From contig JAFMSR010000007.1 of NCBI GenBank assembly GCA_022818135.1, positions 30,173,280 through 30,237,279 on the forward strand: a stretch of 64,000 bases of DNA. Reading direction: 5' to 3'. This document shows, one piece after another, positions 46,236 to 57,361 of this stretch; position 1 is the first letter of the stretch; every line of letters begins with the position of its first letter. The notes beneath the pieces are model-generated. The model saw only the letters and a list, made by a program, of their open reading frames with translations, made no database searches and was not told the origin of the DNA. Both the position numbers and the translations under genes were made by a program. Source of the DNA: Saxidomus purpurata (taxonomy: Eukaryota > Mollusca > Bivalvia > Venerida > Veneridae).

Positions 46236-47360
46236 ATTAACTGGATGGCACACTTTGCAGATTACGATCAGACTGCGACTATTTTGAGGTACATTTGAAT
46301 GATATTCGTGGGTTGCAAATGCAGGAACACTTGCTTCACCAATTCAAGTGCTTAATCAAGGGTGTATTTTATATTTTCTCAACATGATGCCTTGCTATTG
46401 TGAGTATGTTATAACGATTGAAGGAACATTAATAAAAAGTTGAACGTCAGTTTAAAAGGTTGTAAGTTTAAGTGCTTCAAATATCTCCATCTCCTTAATT
46501 GTATACTCCTTTTTTATGCACCAATTAAAGCTTAGTCAAATATGTTTATGTTGAAAATTTCATGACAACCTGTTGTAAACACACAAGACATATTATGCTT
46601 CAAACTTTAATATTCTCCAACAAAGAAAAACAGATATTTTGAGACGACACTCAACTAGACTAGATGCTCATGTGCAACATGTCGAGCCCGCCAGCTGTCA
46701 AAAGGACTCACTCCTTACAAAGTAGAGATAGGTCAAAATACACCTAAATATTGGATGTAAGGTGAATGTTGTACCACAGAAAAGTGGGCTTGGTTTCTCT
46801 CAGGCCAGTAATAAAAAGTTACAATACAACTATTTATAATATCAACAAAGTGAATTTATTCTTAAAACAAGGGTAGCTCATTGTGGTGAACATTTGTGCC
46901 AAGTTACATCAAAATCCCTCCATGCTTGAAGAAGAAAATTTAATGCTCCAGACAAAGATATTTTTGAATTTGACCTTTAACCTCTGATTGTGACCTTGAC
47001 CTTAGACCTAGGGAACTGGTTCTTGTCCATGACACTCCGTCTCACGGTGGTTAATATTTGCCAAGTCATATCAAAATCCCTCCATGCATGAAGAAGAAAT
47101 GCTCCGGACAAAGTCATTCTTGAATTATTCTTGTATCTGACCTTTGGTCTATAAGTGTGACCTTGACCATGGAACTAGGCACCTGGGCCTTGCGCATGAT
47201 ACTCTATCTCATGATGGTGAACATTTGTACCACGTTACATCAAAATACCTCCATGCATGAAGTAGATATGCTCCAGACGAAGTCATTCTTGAATTTGACC
47301 TTCAAATGTGACCTTGACCTTCGACCTAGGTCTTGCACATGACGGTGAACATTTGTGCCA
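46236..47360. repeat. Copy of the fucosyltransferase unit 3' flank
   Basis: From CTGGATGGCACACTTTGCAG onward it follows 11445-12830 and 20930-21850, including the GACCTTGACC-type monomers, with small indels. It is either the displaced continuation of unit 3 or a member of a dispersed family. Confidence 0.7.
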
Positions 47361-47454
47361 AGTTATTTTAGAATTCCTTAAACCATGGATAAGTTACGGC
47401 TCGGACAAACTAAATTGGACACACACACACCGAACCGCATTTAGATATCTATAT

Positions 47455-47590
47455 AGAGTCCACTTCCTGGAAAAACCAGTACTGGTGCCATACGAGGATG
47501 TGAGGTCGTAACCACAGTTTGGCTTGAACCTACAACCTCCGGGATGAGTGTCAGACACCTTAACCTCTACACCACTTATAATGGAGTAGT
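47455..47590 (-). mobile_element. tRNA-derived SINE
   Basis: Minus-strand B box GTAGGTTCAAGCCAAAC and the AACCAGTACTGG body match the family at 40540 and 12836. The orientation is opposite to that in the fucosyltransferase units. Confidence 0.55.
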
Positions 47591-47684
47591 ATGTATATGT
47601 TATATGAATAATTGAACAGACTTCACAACATTATTTAAATTACAGAAATTTTGGATCAGATGCACAATATGTATACGAACATTT

Positions 47685-47930
47685 CAGTATCAAAGATGGG
47701 CCTATATTGCTCACCTGGCTACCATTGGCTATAACACAAGATTGACAATTGTGTGGCAGAAAGAGAAAGTTTTGACCTGGGGTCCTGTTTGGACAAAATT
47801 CATTGAGGTCCATTGCACAATACTGCATTCCAAATATCTAACCTATGGACTTTATGGTTTTAGATAAGAACTGATAAGAAGTTTTATAATTATGTCAAAT
47901 AAAGTGACCACCCGGGCAAGGTCTTTGTGA
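47685..47930. mobile_element. Dispersed element fragment (TATATTGCTCACCTGGC type)
   Basis: Shares GCTCACCTG.CTACCATT.GCTATAA, then a GTCCATTGCACAATACTGCA-like stretch and AAATATCTAA, with copies at 53278 and 55735. Non-coding. Confidence 0.65.
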
Positions 47931-48028
47931 AACCATTTTCCATGTTCCAAAATGTTTGGTCTTAATATTGAGGGCAGTCTTATTACTGGATGCTTTTATA
48001 GTCGACCTCTTCTGTAATTCTCCATATT

Positions 48029-48255
48029 AGGGTCACTGTGAATGATCTTTGGTGAAATCATACTAGGGTCACTGTGAATTTGATCTTTGGTGAAATCATA
48101 CTAGGGTCACTGTGAATTTGATCTTTGGTGAAATCATACTAGGGTCACTGTGAATTTGATCTTTGGTGAAATCATACTAGGGTCACTGTGAATTTGATCT
48201 TTGGTGAAATCATACTAGGGTCACTGTGAATTTGATCTTTGGTGAAATCATACTC
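48029..48255. repeat. 38-bp minisatellite, about six copies
   Basis: Units of GGGTCACTGTGAATTTGATC plus TTTGGTGAAATCATACTA are almost identical, implying recent expansion. The array lies about 260 bases beyond the delta-tubulin stop codon. Confidence 0.95.
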
Positions 48256-48298
48256 CTATTAGGTCATCAAATTGTACCAAACAACCATCTTGTAAAGT

Positions 48299-48304
48299 TT
48301 TATT
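48299..48304 (-). terminator. Candidate polyadenylation signal of TUBD1
   Basis: AATAAA on the minus strand, about 210 bases after the stop. It precedes the 38-bp array. Use is inferred. Confidence 0.35.
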
Positions 48305-48514
48305 ACCAGAGTAAATCCATCAAAAATGCTCGTCTCGTTACAATGTGAGAAAACTTGTAACACTATAGAATGTAATGAGTCTATGTTGGTCCAAGATCTA
48401 ATATACCTTGACATATCACATGTTGTTACAACTAGCTATAACGCTACAAAATTATCAAATATATCACAAATTATATTAGCTAGCTATAATCTGTTTATAC
48501 AACTATCAAATATA

Positions 48515-51500
48515 TCACAAGTTCTTGTAGCTAGCTATAACTTGCTCTAACATTACAAAACTATCAACAAAATCTTCCTCTGTCAAGCCATGTCGTACAT
48601 ATTGATGAGTATAGGCACGTGAGGAGAACATGTTCCACGCCTTATCTATCACAGAGTTCAATGAGGAAACGGGAGACTTATTATTACTGACAAGGGTAGC
48701 ACATTTTTCATATTTGTTAAACGTTCTTCCTTGTTTATAAATGGACAATGTGCCGTCTGCTGGTACCCAGGAAGGATAAAGCCGTGGATCAGAAAACGCT
48801 CCTACATCAACACTGTCCAAGTCTTTTCCACGGAGAATCAGTGTATTAGCTAAAGACCTTCGACTTTCTTCTAGCTTCACCTGCCAGTCAATGCCTGAAA
48901 AAATGTTTAAAACATTGTGTCAATAAACGATTTCTACAGTAAGACACTTTCAATGGATTCTGATGGTCTGTAACCAGTACCCTCTAGATTTCTATAATGG
49001 ACAATATACTCTTCAACCTCTATTGCATACACAAGGTTTTTCTATTATTTGACCCTATGACCTAGTTTTTGATCCCAGATGAGCCATGTTTGACCATGCC
49101 CTAAAATTTATCAAGGCAATTATACTGACCAAGTTTCATGAAGATCCAAAAAATGCCCAATGGAATTTCTTAATGCATACACAAGGCTTTTCTATGTTTT
49201 CACCCTGTGACCTTGTTTTTGACCCCAGATGACCGATATTCAAACTGGACCTAGATTTCATCAAGGTTGTCATTCTGACCAAGTTTCATGAAGATCCAAT
49301 GAAAAATGCGGTCTCTAGTAAATACACAAGGTTAAAGCGGACAGACACCAGGCGATCACAATAACTCACCTTAGCACCCTGTGCCTAATTGATCTAAAAA
49401 CATCATCATACAGTGATTGCAAATATTGTCAAACCAACTGCTACATTCTAGCAATTATACTTCCCCAGGTACTTCTTTAAAGCTGCTCGCTCTCAGATTT
49501 TGGTAAAAAAAGGAAGTTCTTCACACTGTATGAAAATAATGTATTTAAGAACATATAGTCACATAAAAAGCTTCCAGTATAAATTCCTGTCACGTATTTA
49601 TGTAGATTTTAAATTATACTCTATCAAATAATAAAGCGTTGCAAACGCTTTTGAAATTCCAATATAAACATATAGTGTAGCGGTGCTGTAAAACCAACAT
49701 CTTCAATCTATTTCTGCAAATTCCTGTCTACATTTTTGCTTATATCATTATTCAAGCCTTTAGTTTTATATCTATGTTTAAGTATGCCAATTTTAAAAAA
49801 ACAACATTTTTTTCAACAGTAACTGAGAGCGAGCAGCTTTAATATTAACAGAGCTTTATATTTTCTGCAAAGTGTACTTAAGAAATAATAAATGTATCCC
49901 TGTATTTTATAAAATACAGCCAGGAATTCGGATGTGTAGTAATTAAATCACGAGTGCGTAGCATCCGAACGACTGACTGTATTTTATTCCATGATAAAAT
50001 ATAGAGATGCATTTATTATTTCGATTCTAACAAGAAATTGTCTTTGAAAAAACCCACGAACTATGTTTGACGCGTAGCAACATTCCATAGTAACAAATAC
50101 GGAATGCATGTGACATTTACCCCATGTTTTGCCCGAGGAAAACGTGATGAATTTTATCTTAAAATAATGTATAACTTCTTTCCCTCTATATATACAAAAA
50201 ATTTTGGATCGTATTAGAATTAGTCTTAGAATGCTAACTAAAGAATCTGGATGCTACTTTATGAAGAAAGAATATGTAAGAGCTGTTGTGTGAAATTTTG
50301 AAAACGCCACGTTTTTACATTTACATTCATGGTACAAAGACGAAAATCACTTGTTATCATTCTACAGCACAATGTCAACTATGATAACAAATGCTACCGA
50401 TTTATTGCTGCACGTGTTGCTGGTGATGGATTGGCTGACAATGTGGATTCAGGTCAAAAAGCACAGATATCCAGTTTGAGCAGGATCCAGACTACTTGAA
50501 TTTTTAATTTATACTAATTCATTCATTTATTCTTGATTGTAAAACAATTTCTTACAACTTCAATTAATTGCTCTCGAGACTCACTTCAGATGGAATCAAC
50601 CTCAAAAAGAGAGAGAGAGGCAATATGAAAGTATCTGTGATTTGCCTAAAGACACTACCGCCATTGGTGATCAAACCCAGGACCCTCTGATCGTTTGTCC
50701 TCCTGGGAAATCAACCATGTTATATACCTTCCTCCATTGCAGCGTTAGCTATCAACATTTGTCTGAGATGTTTCAGTAAGCCATGCCACTGGAAACTACT
50801 GAAATCCTTGGATACATCAGACATCTGTGGAATGTTCTTCACCGTTAGAAGTTTGTAATCTGGACACGGTACCAAGTGTTCCAACATCTCACCTGAAAAT
50901 GAAACCCATTTTGAATCTTTTCTCGAAGCCCAAAATAAAAGAATGCATCATCCTTACAATCTGTTTTTGTACAAGGAAGAGTTTATTTATATTTTAATAA
51001 ATATTCTATCACCAAAACATTTCAAAGTATAAAGTTATAGACATGTGTTACAGTGGGAACAAAATCACAGAACTTTGACAATTTTTCTGCTCTCATGTGC
51101 ATGATCAAAAGCCAATCTCATTTGCATGATTTATGGCCGATCTCATATGCACAATCAAGGGCTGATTTCATTAGCCCATTCAATGGCTGATCTGTGTGGA
51201 TCTCATTTGCACCAACAATGGCTAATCTCATGTGCATGCTCAACAGCCAGTCTCATTTGCATGACCAACAGCCATTTAGCATCATTAGTAATATGTTATT
51301 CAGTTTGTATATTGTACCTTGTACAAAAAGATTACAGTAAGTGGATTCTTAAGGTCAAAACATTAATAGACATGTCCTAGTTATTGGAGTTCCAAGATAA
51401 ACTAAAAGCACGTTTTTGATCATGTAAAATGACTTTAAAGAACTTACTGTACTCTTGTGACCAAACAAGCTTTCACGAAAAAAAACATTTGAAACAAATG

Positions 51501-54500
51501 TATGGACAATGGTCTATAATGTTATATGCCGAAAGTGACCTTGAACCTATACAAGTACTCTACAGACTAAACGGAGTCACATGTCGGTCTCTTCTGAAGG
51601 GTTAATGATATCAATTGACAGTTGCCAGTCAAACATACTCACCTAAATGATTTGATGTTTCATAACCTGCATGTTTATTTGTTACAGCTGGTAATAGAAT
51701 GCCCAGAAGTTTATGACAAATCACTTTGTTAATGTCCCGAAATCCAAGCTTCTTGATGTTCAGAAGCTGTGTGCATATCTTATGCAACTGGTCATTCTCC
51801 ATGACTAAAACAGCATCTGAACACTGATACAGGTGCGATAGTGTCAACACAGCATTGTAATTTTGCACAATCACTTCTCCCATAGAATACGGCCAAACAA
51901 CTTGATTCAACAAGAACGCATGTGGAAACTCATCTTTAACACACTGAGTTATGTAGGTCCCGACCCCCGACCCTGTGCCCCCAGCAAGACTCATAAAAGT
52001 CATAAAACCATTCAGGTTATCACATTTCTCTGCCTCTTTCTGAATCATTCCCATGATCCTCTCTTCAGCTGCTGGACCGTGAATCCTGCAATAAAAGCTT
52101 TTATATACAAAGTCATGTTGATAAACATATGATTAATATGATGCTGACGTAAATATCAATGAAATGTTTGATTTCATCACAGTGTAATAACACTTCCTAC
52201 AAATTTTGATACTGCAATAAAGTTGTGACATTTCATCTTGACAGATTCATGGAAACCCCTGACTGAACTGTGCGTTATCTACAACAGGTAGTGGTGAAAA
52301 TTCAATGTTTTCAAAGAACAGTCTTGCATGATAAATGTTCATCAGATTATTTTGCTGTCACTGAACACTGAAATTAATTTACTCTTTTCAAATTTGTTTT
52401 AGTTCCATTACAAAGGATTGGTTATGTGGCTCATTGAATTACTCTCAAATACAATGTAATTCCAGATGTCATCACACTTGGGCATGAGAGGGTCAGCAAG
52501 TTTTTCATTGCTCCTACCCACTTGGAATTCAGACCCTAGACCTCCAGTCCTAGCAGCAAACTCTTTTTGTAACTGGATAATTCTTAGTAAAGCCTAGTAT
52601 TTTGTACAAATGTCTATCACTTTTACACAACTTGTTTAATAATTTAACATTCAACAACTACTCTTAAAGGAAAACAAGCAAAAGATATGGACAAAGATTC
52701 TGAAAGTTCATCTGTTAACTGTCATTTATGAGTCCTACCTGTATCCATGTGCCCAGTTATTACCAGAACCTCTCTTCTGACAGAACTGTAGTTTCTCTGG
52801 GTACTTCCATTTCCCAGACTTCTTGGCTTCCTGACACGTCTGTGAGATTGCCTGCAAGTATATACCAATCATTCAACTTGGGTCTTTTCTCTTCTACTGA
52901 GCACCAAAAATGAAATGTCATAATCATCCAACATTACTAATGGTCAAGTTTCACTGCAACCCTTCTCAACCTGTGAAAAGCACACAGCTACTTGACTGGC
53001 TGTCGACAGGAAATGACAGTCCAACCAACTAAGCAACATAGTAAAGTCGAATGTCAGACTCACCAACTTACCAACATAATAACGCAAGTTATACAACCAT
53101 TTACACTTTAAGGTGAAGATGTATGTATACATGCACATCTGCTAAATAATATATATTGCCATCCCATTGACATATTCTCGATGAACTAGTTTTTACCAAT
53201 TTTCGTTATTGTTTTAGTAGAGATGATTACAGATAATTCAAAGAAAATAAGATAATTTACTCCTTGAAACAAGAGGATTAAGATGGCCCTATATCGCTCA
53301 CCTGACTACCATTAGCTATAATACATATTCAACAATCATGTCACAGAAAGTGTCAATTTACCTGGGTTCCTGATTTGGACAATATTAGTATAGGTCCACT
53401 GCAAAATGCTACATTTCAAGTATCTAAGCTCTGGGCCTTGTGGTTTTAGACAAGAAGATTGTTTTATGTTTTCCCTATATAAGCCTATGTGAAATCAAGT
53501 GACCCCCTGAGCGTGGTCAAGTTTGATTTGGGAGTCATAATTAAAACAATCTTGGTAGAGGTTCAAACAGCAATGCAACATGGTAAATATCTAAGCCTTA
53601 GGCCTTGTAGAATTTTTTAAAGTTTTTCCCACATAAGTACATGTATATTGATCAAGGTAGAGGTCCACTACACAATGCTACATGCTGAAAAACTAAGCTC
53701 TGGGCCTTTCAGTTTGTGAGTTTTACATGGAATGGAATTCTTTGAAGTACAACTTTATGCAAGGAATATCCCTGCAAAGTTCTATCAACATTGACTTAGT
53801 GTCGAGAGGAGATGTTGTTTAAAGGAAATGGTGGACAGATGAACAACAGAAGACTTATGACGAATGATGTATAATGCACTACGAATGGCGAGTGATCCTA
53901 ATAGATCACACTGCCACTTTGTGGGTGCATCCTTAATATTCATAAATCATATGGCAATGTATTCTTCCAATTTGTATTAAGTCTAGGCATCATAAAACTG
54001 GACTGGTGTTTACTAAATATTTTATTGACTGAATAACAAACAGTGCACATCATTCTGTGCATTTTGTTCATGATAAACAGTAGATGCAGCAGCACAGTTA
54101 CTTGCCAACAACAGGGCAAGACTTATACCACATAGAGTCTATACAAAATGTGTACAGTAAGCCTGAGCGACCGGTTAGCTCAGTCTGGAGAGTATTCTCC
54201 TTATAAGCCAAGCCTTTTACAGGTCTCACCTTTGGTTCCATATCGACCATTACAGCTTTAGCCTCGGGCACGGGTCTGTCATCGTAACAGGTGAAAAATC
54301 TTTCTTTTACTTGCTCCATGTAATCATTGTTCACATTTGCTGAAACATTCACCTATGTCAAAGTATAAAATGAATTTTATTAATTATACTTAAAAGATAA
54401 TACAGAAAACACCAAAGTGTAGTGTAACAACACGACCTAAGCAGGATAAGTTTGTTTATTATTTAGACCAATGTTTCGGCGTCTTACAGAGCCTTAATCA

Positions 54501-55545
54501 GGGTATTAAAAGATAATAAAACAAGAACTATAATTATGCATGTAATACGTTATATTACTTGGATAAATTAACCTGACCCTTCTGACGTCTTTTAGCACAA
54601 TTTCACAGTCGAGTTATTGTCTGTGTATATCTTCAGCTTCAATCTTACAAATATGCTCATGGCAAATGGTAGAATATGTCCATTCAATATTATCTTTTAC
54701 AAACTGTATCTAAATGATTAATGCACGACTTGCTCACGGCAATTTATTCTGCATAATCACTCATAAAATGTTTTCATGCACAAAGGTTATAATTTGCCCG
54801 GACAATGATATCTAGTCAAACTAGACTAACATGGAAGTGCTTGCTTGGGAAACTAGAAATTAATCTTTGAAGCAAAACACGTTCCCCTCCTTGTCAGGGC
54901 ACCTTAACCTTATAAAAAAAATTCACAAAAATACACACAACCCTGAATTATAACCTGAAACACTTAACCTTAAACAATTTGTTCTGCATACCAACCCTTG
55001 TATTAGATCTTAACTCAAAAACACTAATTTGCACCAGATAACAAAGAATTATAAAGAATGGTCATTTCAGAAGATATTCACTGAAAATGATTATTGTTTT
55101 GGGCTTTATACTACATAATAAACCTAAATATCTATTAATACATGTTATTGTATATACCAGAACATAAAACTATATTTTCCAACAATTATCGAATTATGTG
55201 TAGCAGAGGTATAATACTGCACTTGTACTTCCTTGCCATTGAGCTAGCTTTTATGATGACATGGTAGTGTGGTCACTTAGGGTTCTGAAGGACCCCCCCC
55301 CCCCCCAAACCCCGCCCTCGAATTCAGCTATGAGCAAAGTATTTTTCACAGTTACACATGTCACACTTATATGCAATGCAAATGAAAATTTCAGTTGAAA
55401 CCAGTCCACAAATATGATGACGATGCTGCCCAATAACGCTACATACCTGAGAGAGTTTGGTGTTCATGTCCTCTATGAGGCCGGCAAACAGCTGTCCACC
55501 TACCTGGTTCCCACACTGACCTACTTGTAATGTTACCACTGACAT
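48515..55545 (-). CDS. TUBD1: Delta-tubulin; exons 55545-55447, 54352-54230, 52851-52739, 52085-51643, 50892-50728, 48894-48515
   Basis: Delta-tubulin is a non-canonical tubulin needed for stable centriole and basal-body triplets. Six exons with GT/AG borders join in consistent phases (0, 0, 2, 1, 1) into 440 residues; human TUBD1 has 453. Landmarks: [16 protein letters not shown] at the start (GTP-binding loop T1), VDMEPK (69-74), [10 protein letters not shown] (102-111), the tubulin signature GGTGSG (147-152), then [14 protein letters not shown] and [17 protein letters not shown] typical of delta. The C-terminal exon has [18 protein letters not shown] and [15 protein letters not shown], and ends [10 protein letters not shown] without the acidic tail of alpha and beta. 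The region at the start of exon 6 is shorter than in human. Introns of 0.65-1.8 kb hold mobile elements. No inactivating change is seen. Confidence 0.96.
49015..49360. mobile_element. Dispersed tandem family in TUBD1 intron 5
   Basis: Two monomers of about 155 bases share GCATACACAAGG, GACCCCAGATGA and CTGACCAAGTTTCATGAAG. The end has GGACAGACACCAGGCGATC and AATAACTCACCTT, a tail seen on several bivalve elements. Confidence 0.65.
49481..49838. mobile_element. 358 bp TTAA-flanked MITE in TUBD1 intron 5
   Basis: Perfect 16-base inverted ends AGCTGCTCGCTCTCAG are flanked on both sides by TTAA (49477-49480 and 49839-49842). TTAA duplication is the hallmark of piggyBac-type transposition. No coding capacity. 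Confidence 0.85.
49882..50023. mobile_element. 142 bp MITE in TUBD1 intron 5
   Basis: GAAATAATAAATGTATCCC and its near-complement at the right end form inverted arms of about 30 bases. An inner pair CTGTATTTTAT is repeated inverted. Confidence 0.8.
51066..51290. repeat. Degenerate tandem repeat in TUBD1 intron 4
   Basis: Units of about 27 bases share TCTCATTTGCATGATCAA and GGCTGA with many changes. The embedded octamer ATTTGCAT is a POU-type site, which may be chance. Confidence 0.6.
53278..53960. mobile_element. Dispersed element in TUBD1 intron 2
   Basis: Opens GATGGCCCTATATCGCTCAC and runs through monomers with GGTCCACTGCAAAATGCTAC and TCTAAGCTCTGGGCCTTG. It ends with GATCACACTGCCACTTTGTG, near-inverted to its start. 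Same family at 47685 and 55735. Confidence 0.7.
54158..54215 (+). mobile_element. tRNA-like SINE head next to a TUBD1 splice donor
   Basis: GACCGGTTAGCTCAGTCTGG fits a pol III A box, and CCTTATAAGCC resembles an anticodon loop (TAT). It starts about 15 bases inside intron 2 and runs antisense to the gene. No B box was found before the exon. Confidence 0.4.
54447..54514 (-). ncRNA. Hammerhead-ribozyme-like fold, degenerate core
   Basis: Read on the minus strand: a left arm TTGTTTTATTAT, then CCTGATTA, a hairpin AGGC...GCC, GAAAC, ATTGGTC and a right arm AATAATAAACAA that pairs with the left arm. This is the order of a type I hammerhead (stem I, CUGAUGA, stem II, GAAA, stem III, UH). One core base is changed (CUGAUUA for CUGAUGA), which should abolish cleavage. 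Such motifs are known in animal retrozymes and Penelope-like elements. It lies in TUBD1 intron 1. Confidence 0.4.
54520..55230. other. Remaining TUBD1 intron 1 sequence
   Basis: AT-rich, without repeats or conserved blocks that could be named. Confidence 0.4.
55233..55305. repeat. SINE head fragment and poly-C tract
   Basis: CTTGCCATTGAGCTAGCTTT matches the heads at 38540-38930. A run of C at 55290-55304 follows within intron 1. Confidence 0.55.
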
Positions 55546-55604
55546 CTCTGCTTTCAGGTTCTAATTCTGAAAATTTTAGAGTAATTTATAGTACTGAAGA
55601 TATC

Positions 55605-55675
55605 CTGAATTCCTGATGAAGGTGCTAGTGAACCAAAACCAGGTGATACATTGAATTCAAATCATCCTGGTGTCA
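55605..55675 (+). other. Second hammerhead-like sequence, weak
   Basis: CCTGATGA, a hairpin AGGT...ACC and AAAAC lie between two GAATTC hexamers that can pair. The GAAA box reads AAAA, and no good stem III is seen. Confidence 0.25.
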
Positions 55676-55734
55676 AGTAATTATTCCTTTTATATCTTAA
55701 TGTTTTTACATTTTAAGTATTAACATGGTTTCTG

Positions 55735-56065
55735 TAGGTCTAAATTCGAACAATATTGGTAGAATTCCACTAGGCAATGCTACATTCTAAATATTTAAGC
55801 TCTATAGGCCTTGTGGTTTCAGAGAAGTTTTCCTATAAAAGCCATGTAAAAACAAGTGACCCCACTGGCAGAGTCAATTTTGACCCTGGGGGTCATAATA
55901 TGAACAATCTTGGCAGAGGTCAACTATGCAATGCCACATGCCAAATATCTAAGCTCTGGGCTTCCTTTTCTTGAGAAGATTTTTGTTTGAAGGAAAATGT
56001 TAAAGAACGGACGAAATGCGATTCTAATAGCTCACTCTGGCACTTTGTGCCATGTGAGCTTAAAA
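55735..56065. mobile_element. Dispersed element fragment upstream of TUBD1
   Basis: Monomers with TTCCACTAGGCAATGCTACA and TCTAAGCTCTATAGGCCTTG match 53278. It ends AATAGCTCACTCTGGCAC followed by TTTGTGCCATGTGAGCTTA, the palindromic end of this family. The TUBD1 promoter would lie in 55546-55734 or inside this element. Confidence 0.65.
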
Positions 56066-56950
56066 GATGCACAGCGATTATGTAAATTAAAATTTCGCAT
56101 TTCCCCCTTCTTTATTTAAGCAATGTCTAACAACAATGGCGCCTTATCAAAGCTGCCGCCGAGCGCGCAAGGCATTATAGGTAACTTCTTTCCAGGTATC
56201 GCTTTTTAGAAGTTGCACAGTACAGTTTAGCTTGATAAATTGCTTGTACATAACATGTAATCCTTTGTTATATGGTTTTTCTTTTGTTTGTAATTGCTTG
56301 TACTTGCAATGATTTGCTAATGTATTTGTTGTAATTAAGTGGAAGATTGGAATCATATCCAAACATATAGACTCTCAGAATAAAGACTGTATCATTATTA
56401 TTATTAATCCATGTGTATATAGGTCTGTGACTCTGATAATTTTTGTATTGAGAAATCAAAATTTCAACAGAAGTAAGTTAGGTTCTTCTCCGAAAAGAAA
56501 AGCTAATCTGTTTTAAAGTGAAAAGAACACAGTTCTATCATTATCCTATCAGCAATTTCTTTAATCGGTAAAACTTCAATGATCCTGGAACTTAAATGTA
56601 GGGAATGCATGACAATAATAAAAGTCTGCATATTCAAGAATAATGAACCAGATTTCAAAGGATTGTGCAATGTAAACACTTTTTTTCTGAAAGCATTTTG
56701 TTTTCTTGAATCAGTGCATTGTTATAGTTTTCCCAATATTAATAGATCATCGAAAAATATATGTGTTCTATTGTGTCATATAGACAATAGTTAAACCCTA
56801 GGGCTATAATACATGTTTAACCATAAATATGTGTGTAATTGGTTTTTAAATAATGGAAGTGTCAGATTGTTTTGTCCTGTAACTATTCAATTATGTATCC
56901 AATTATTAAAATGTCTATTTGGTATAAAATGGTATACAAACAGCAAGTAA
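56066..56950. other. AT-rich intergenic DNA
   Basis: Short chance frames only; no gene or element ends recognised. Confidence 0.4.
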
Positions 56951-56956
56951 TATTAA

Positions 56957-57258
56957 GTCAGCCCGGTTAGCTCCATCGGTAGAGCACGAGACTTGTAATC
57001 TCGGAGTAGCGGGTTCGATTACCGGGGCTGACCAACTAAAATTACTAACAGTCTTTCGGATGAGACTAAAACCGAGGTCCCATGTATGGGTGCTATACAC
57101 CTGGCATGTATAAGAACCAGGGGTGTCTCTGGAATTGGGACGCTTTCTGTATCTTGCACTATCCTCCGAAACCTAAAATAACTAACCTCTTCTGGGGGCG
57201 TTGGGTCATATGGGAAACAGGTACCAACGATAAAGCCCTTACATACAATACAACACAA
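56957..57258 (+). mobile_element. tRNA-derived SINE, full-length
   Basis: The head GTCAGCCCGGTTAGCTCCAT has a seven-base acceptor-like stem (TCAGCCC with GGGCTGA), an anticodon-like loop ACTTGTAATC (TGT) and a B box GGGTTCGATTACC. The body with GATGAGACTAAAACCGAGG matches 18096-18374, which is in reverse orientation. Long frames across it are not genes. Confidence 0.85.
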
Positions 57259-57275
57259 GTAATCTTAACAAGAGC

Positions 57276-57361
57276 TGTCAGTAGGACAGCGCTCGACTTT
57301 TTTAGTGCTTGCCATTTCTTTGATGAAGAGTTATCATCATTAAAGACTTCGAATTTTCATA
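57276..57361. mobile_element. Truncated AGCTGTC-hairpin element
   Basis: ACAAGAGCTGTCAGTAGGAC with the hairpin AGCTGTC/GACAGC and TTTTTTAGTGCTTGCC matches the start of 58650-59520; the rest is absent. Confidence 0.6.

Noticed and set aside
48029..48255. Regular repeat array considered as a CRISPR
   Set aside because: Units are contiguous without unique spacers and the DNA is animal nuclear; it is a minisatellite. The same applies to the 27-bp and 21-bp arrays.
56957..57032. tRNA-Thr(TGT) gene
   Set aside because: The T arm does not pair well and the sequence continues into a SINE body shared with 18096-18374, so it is a SINE head.
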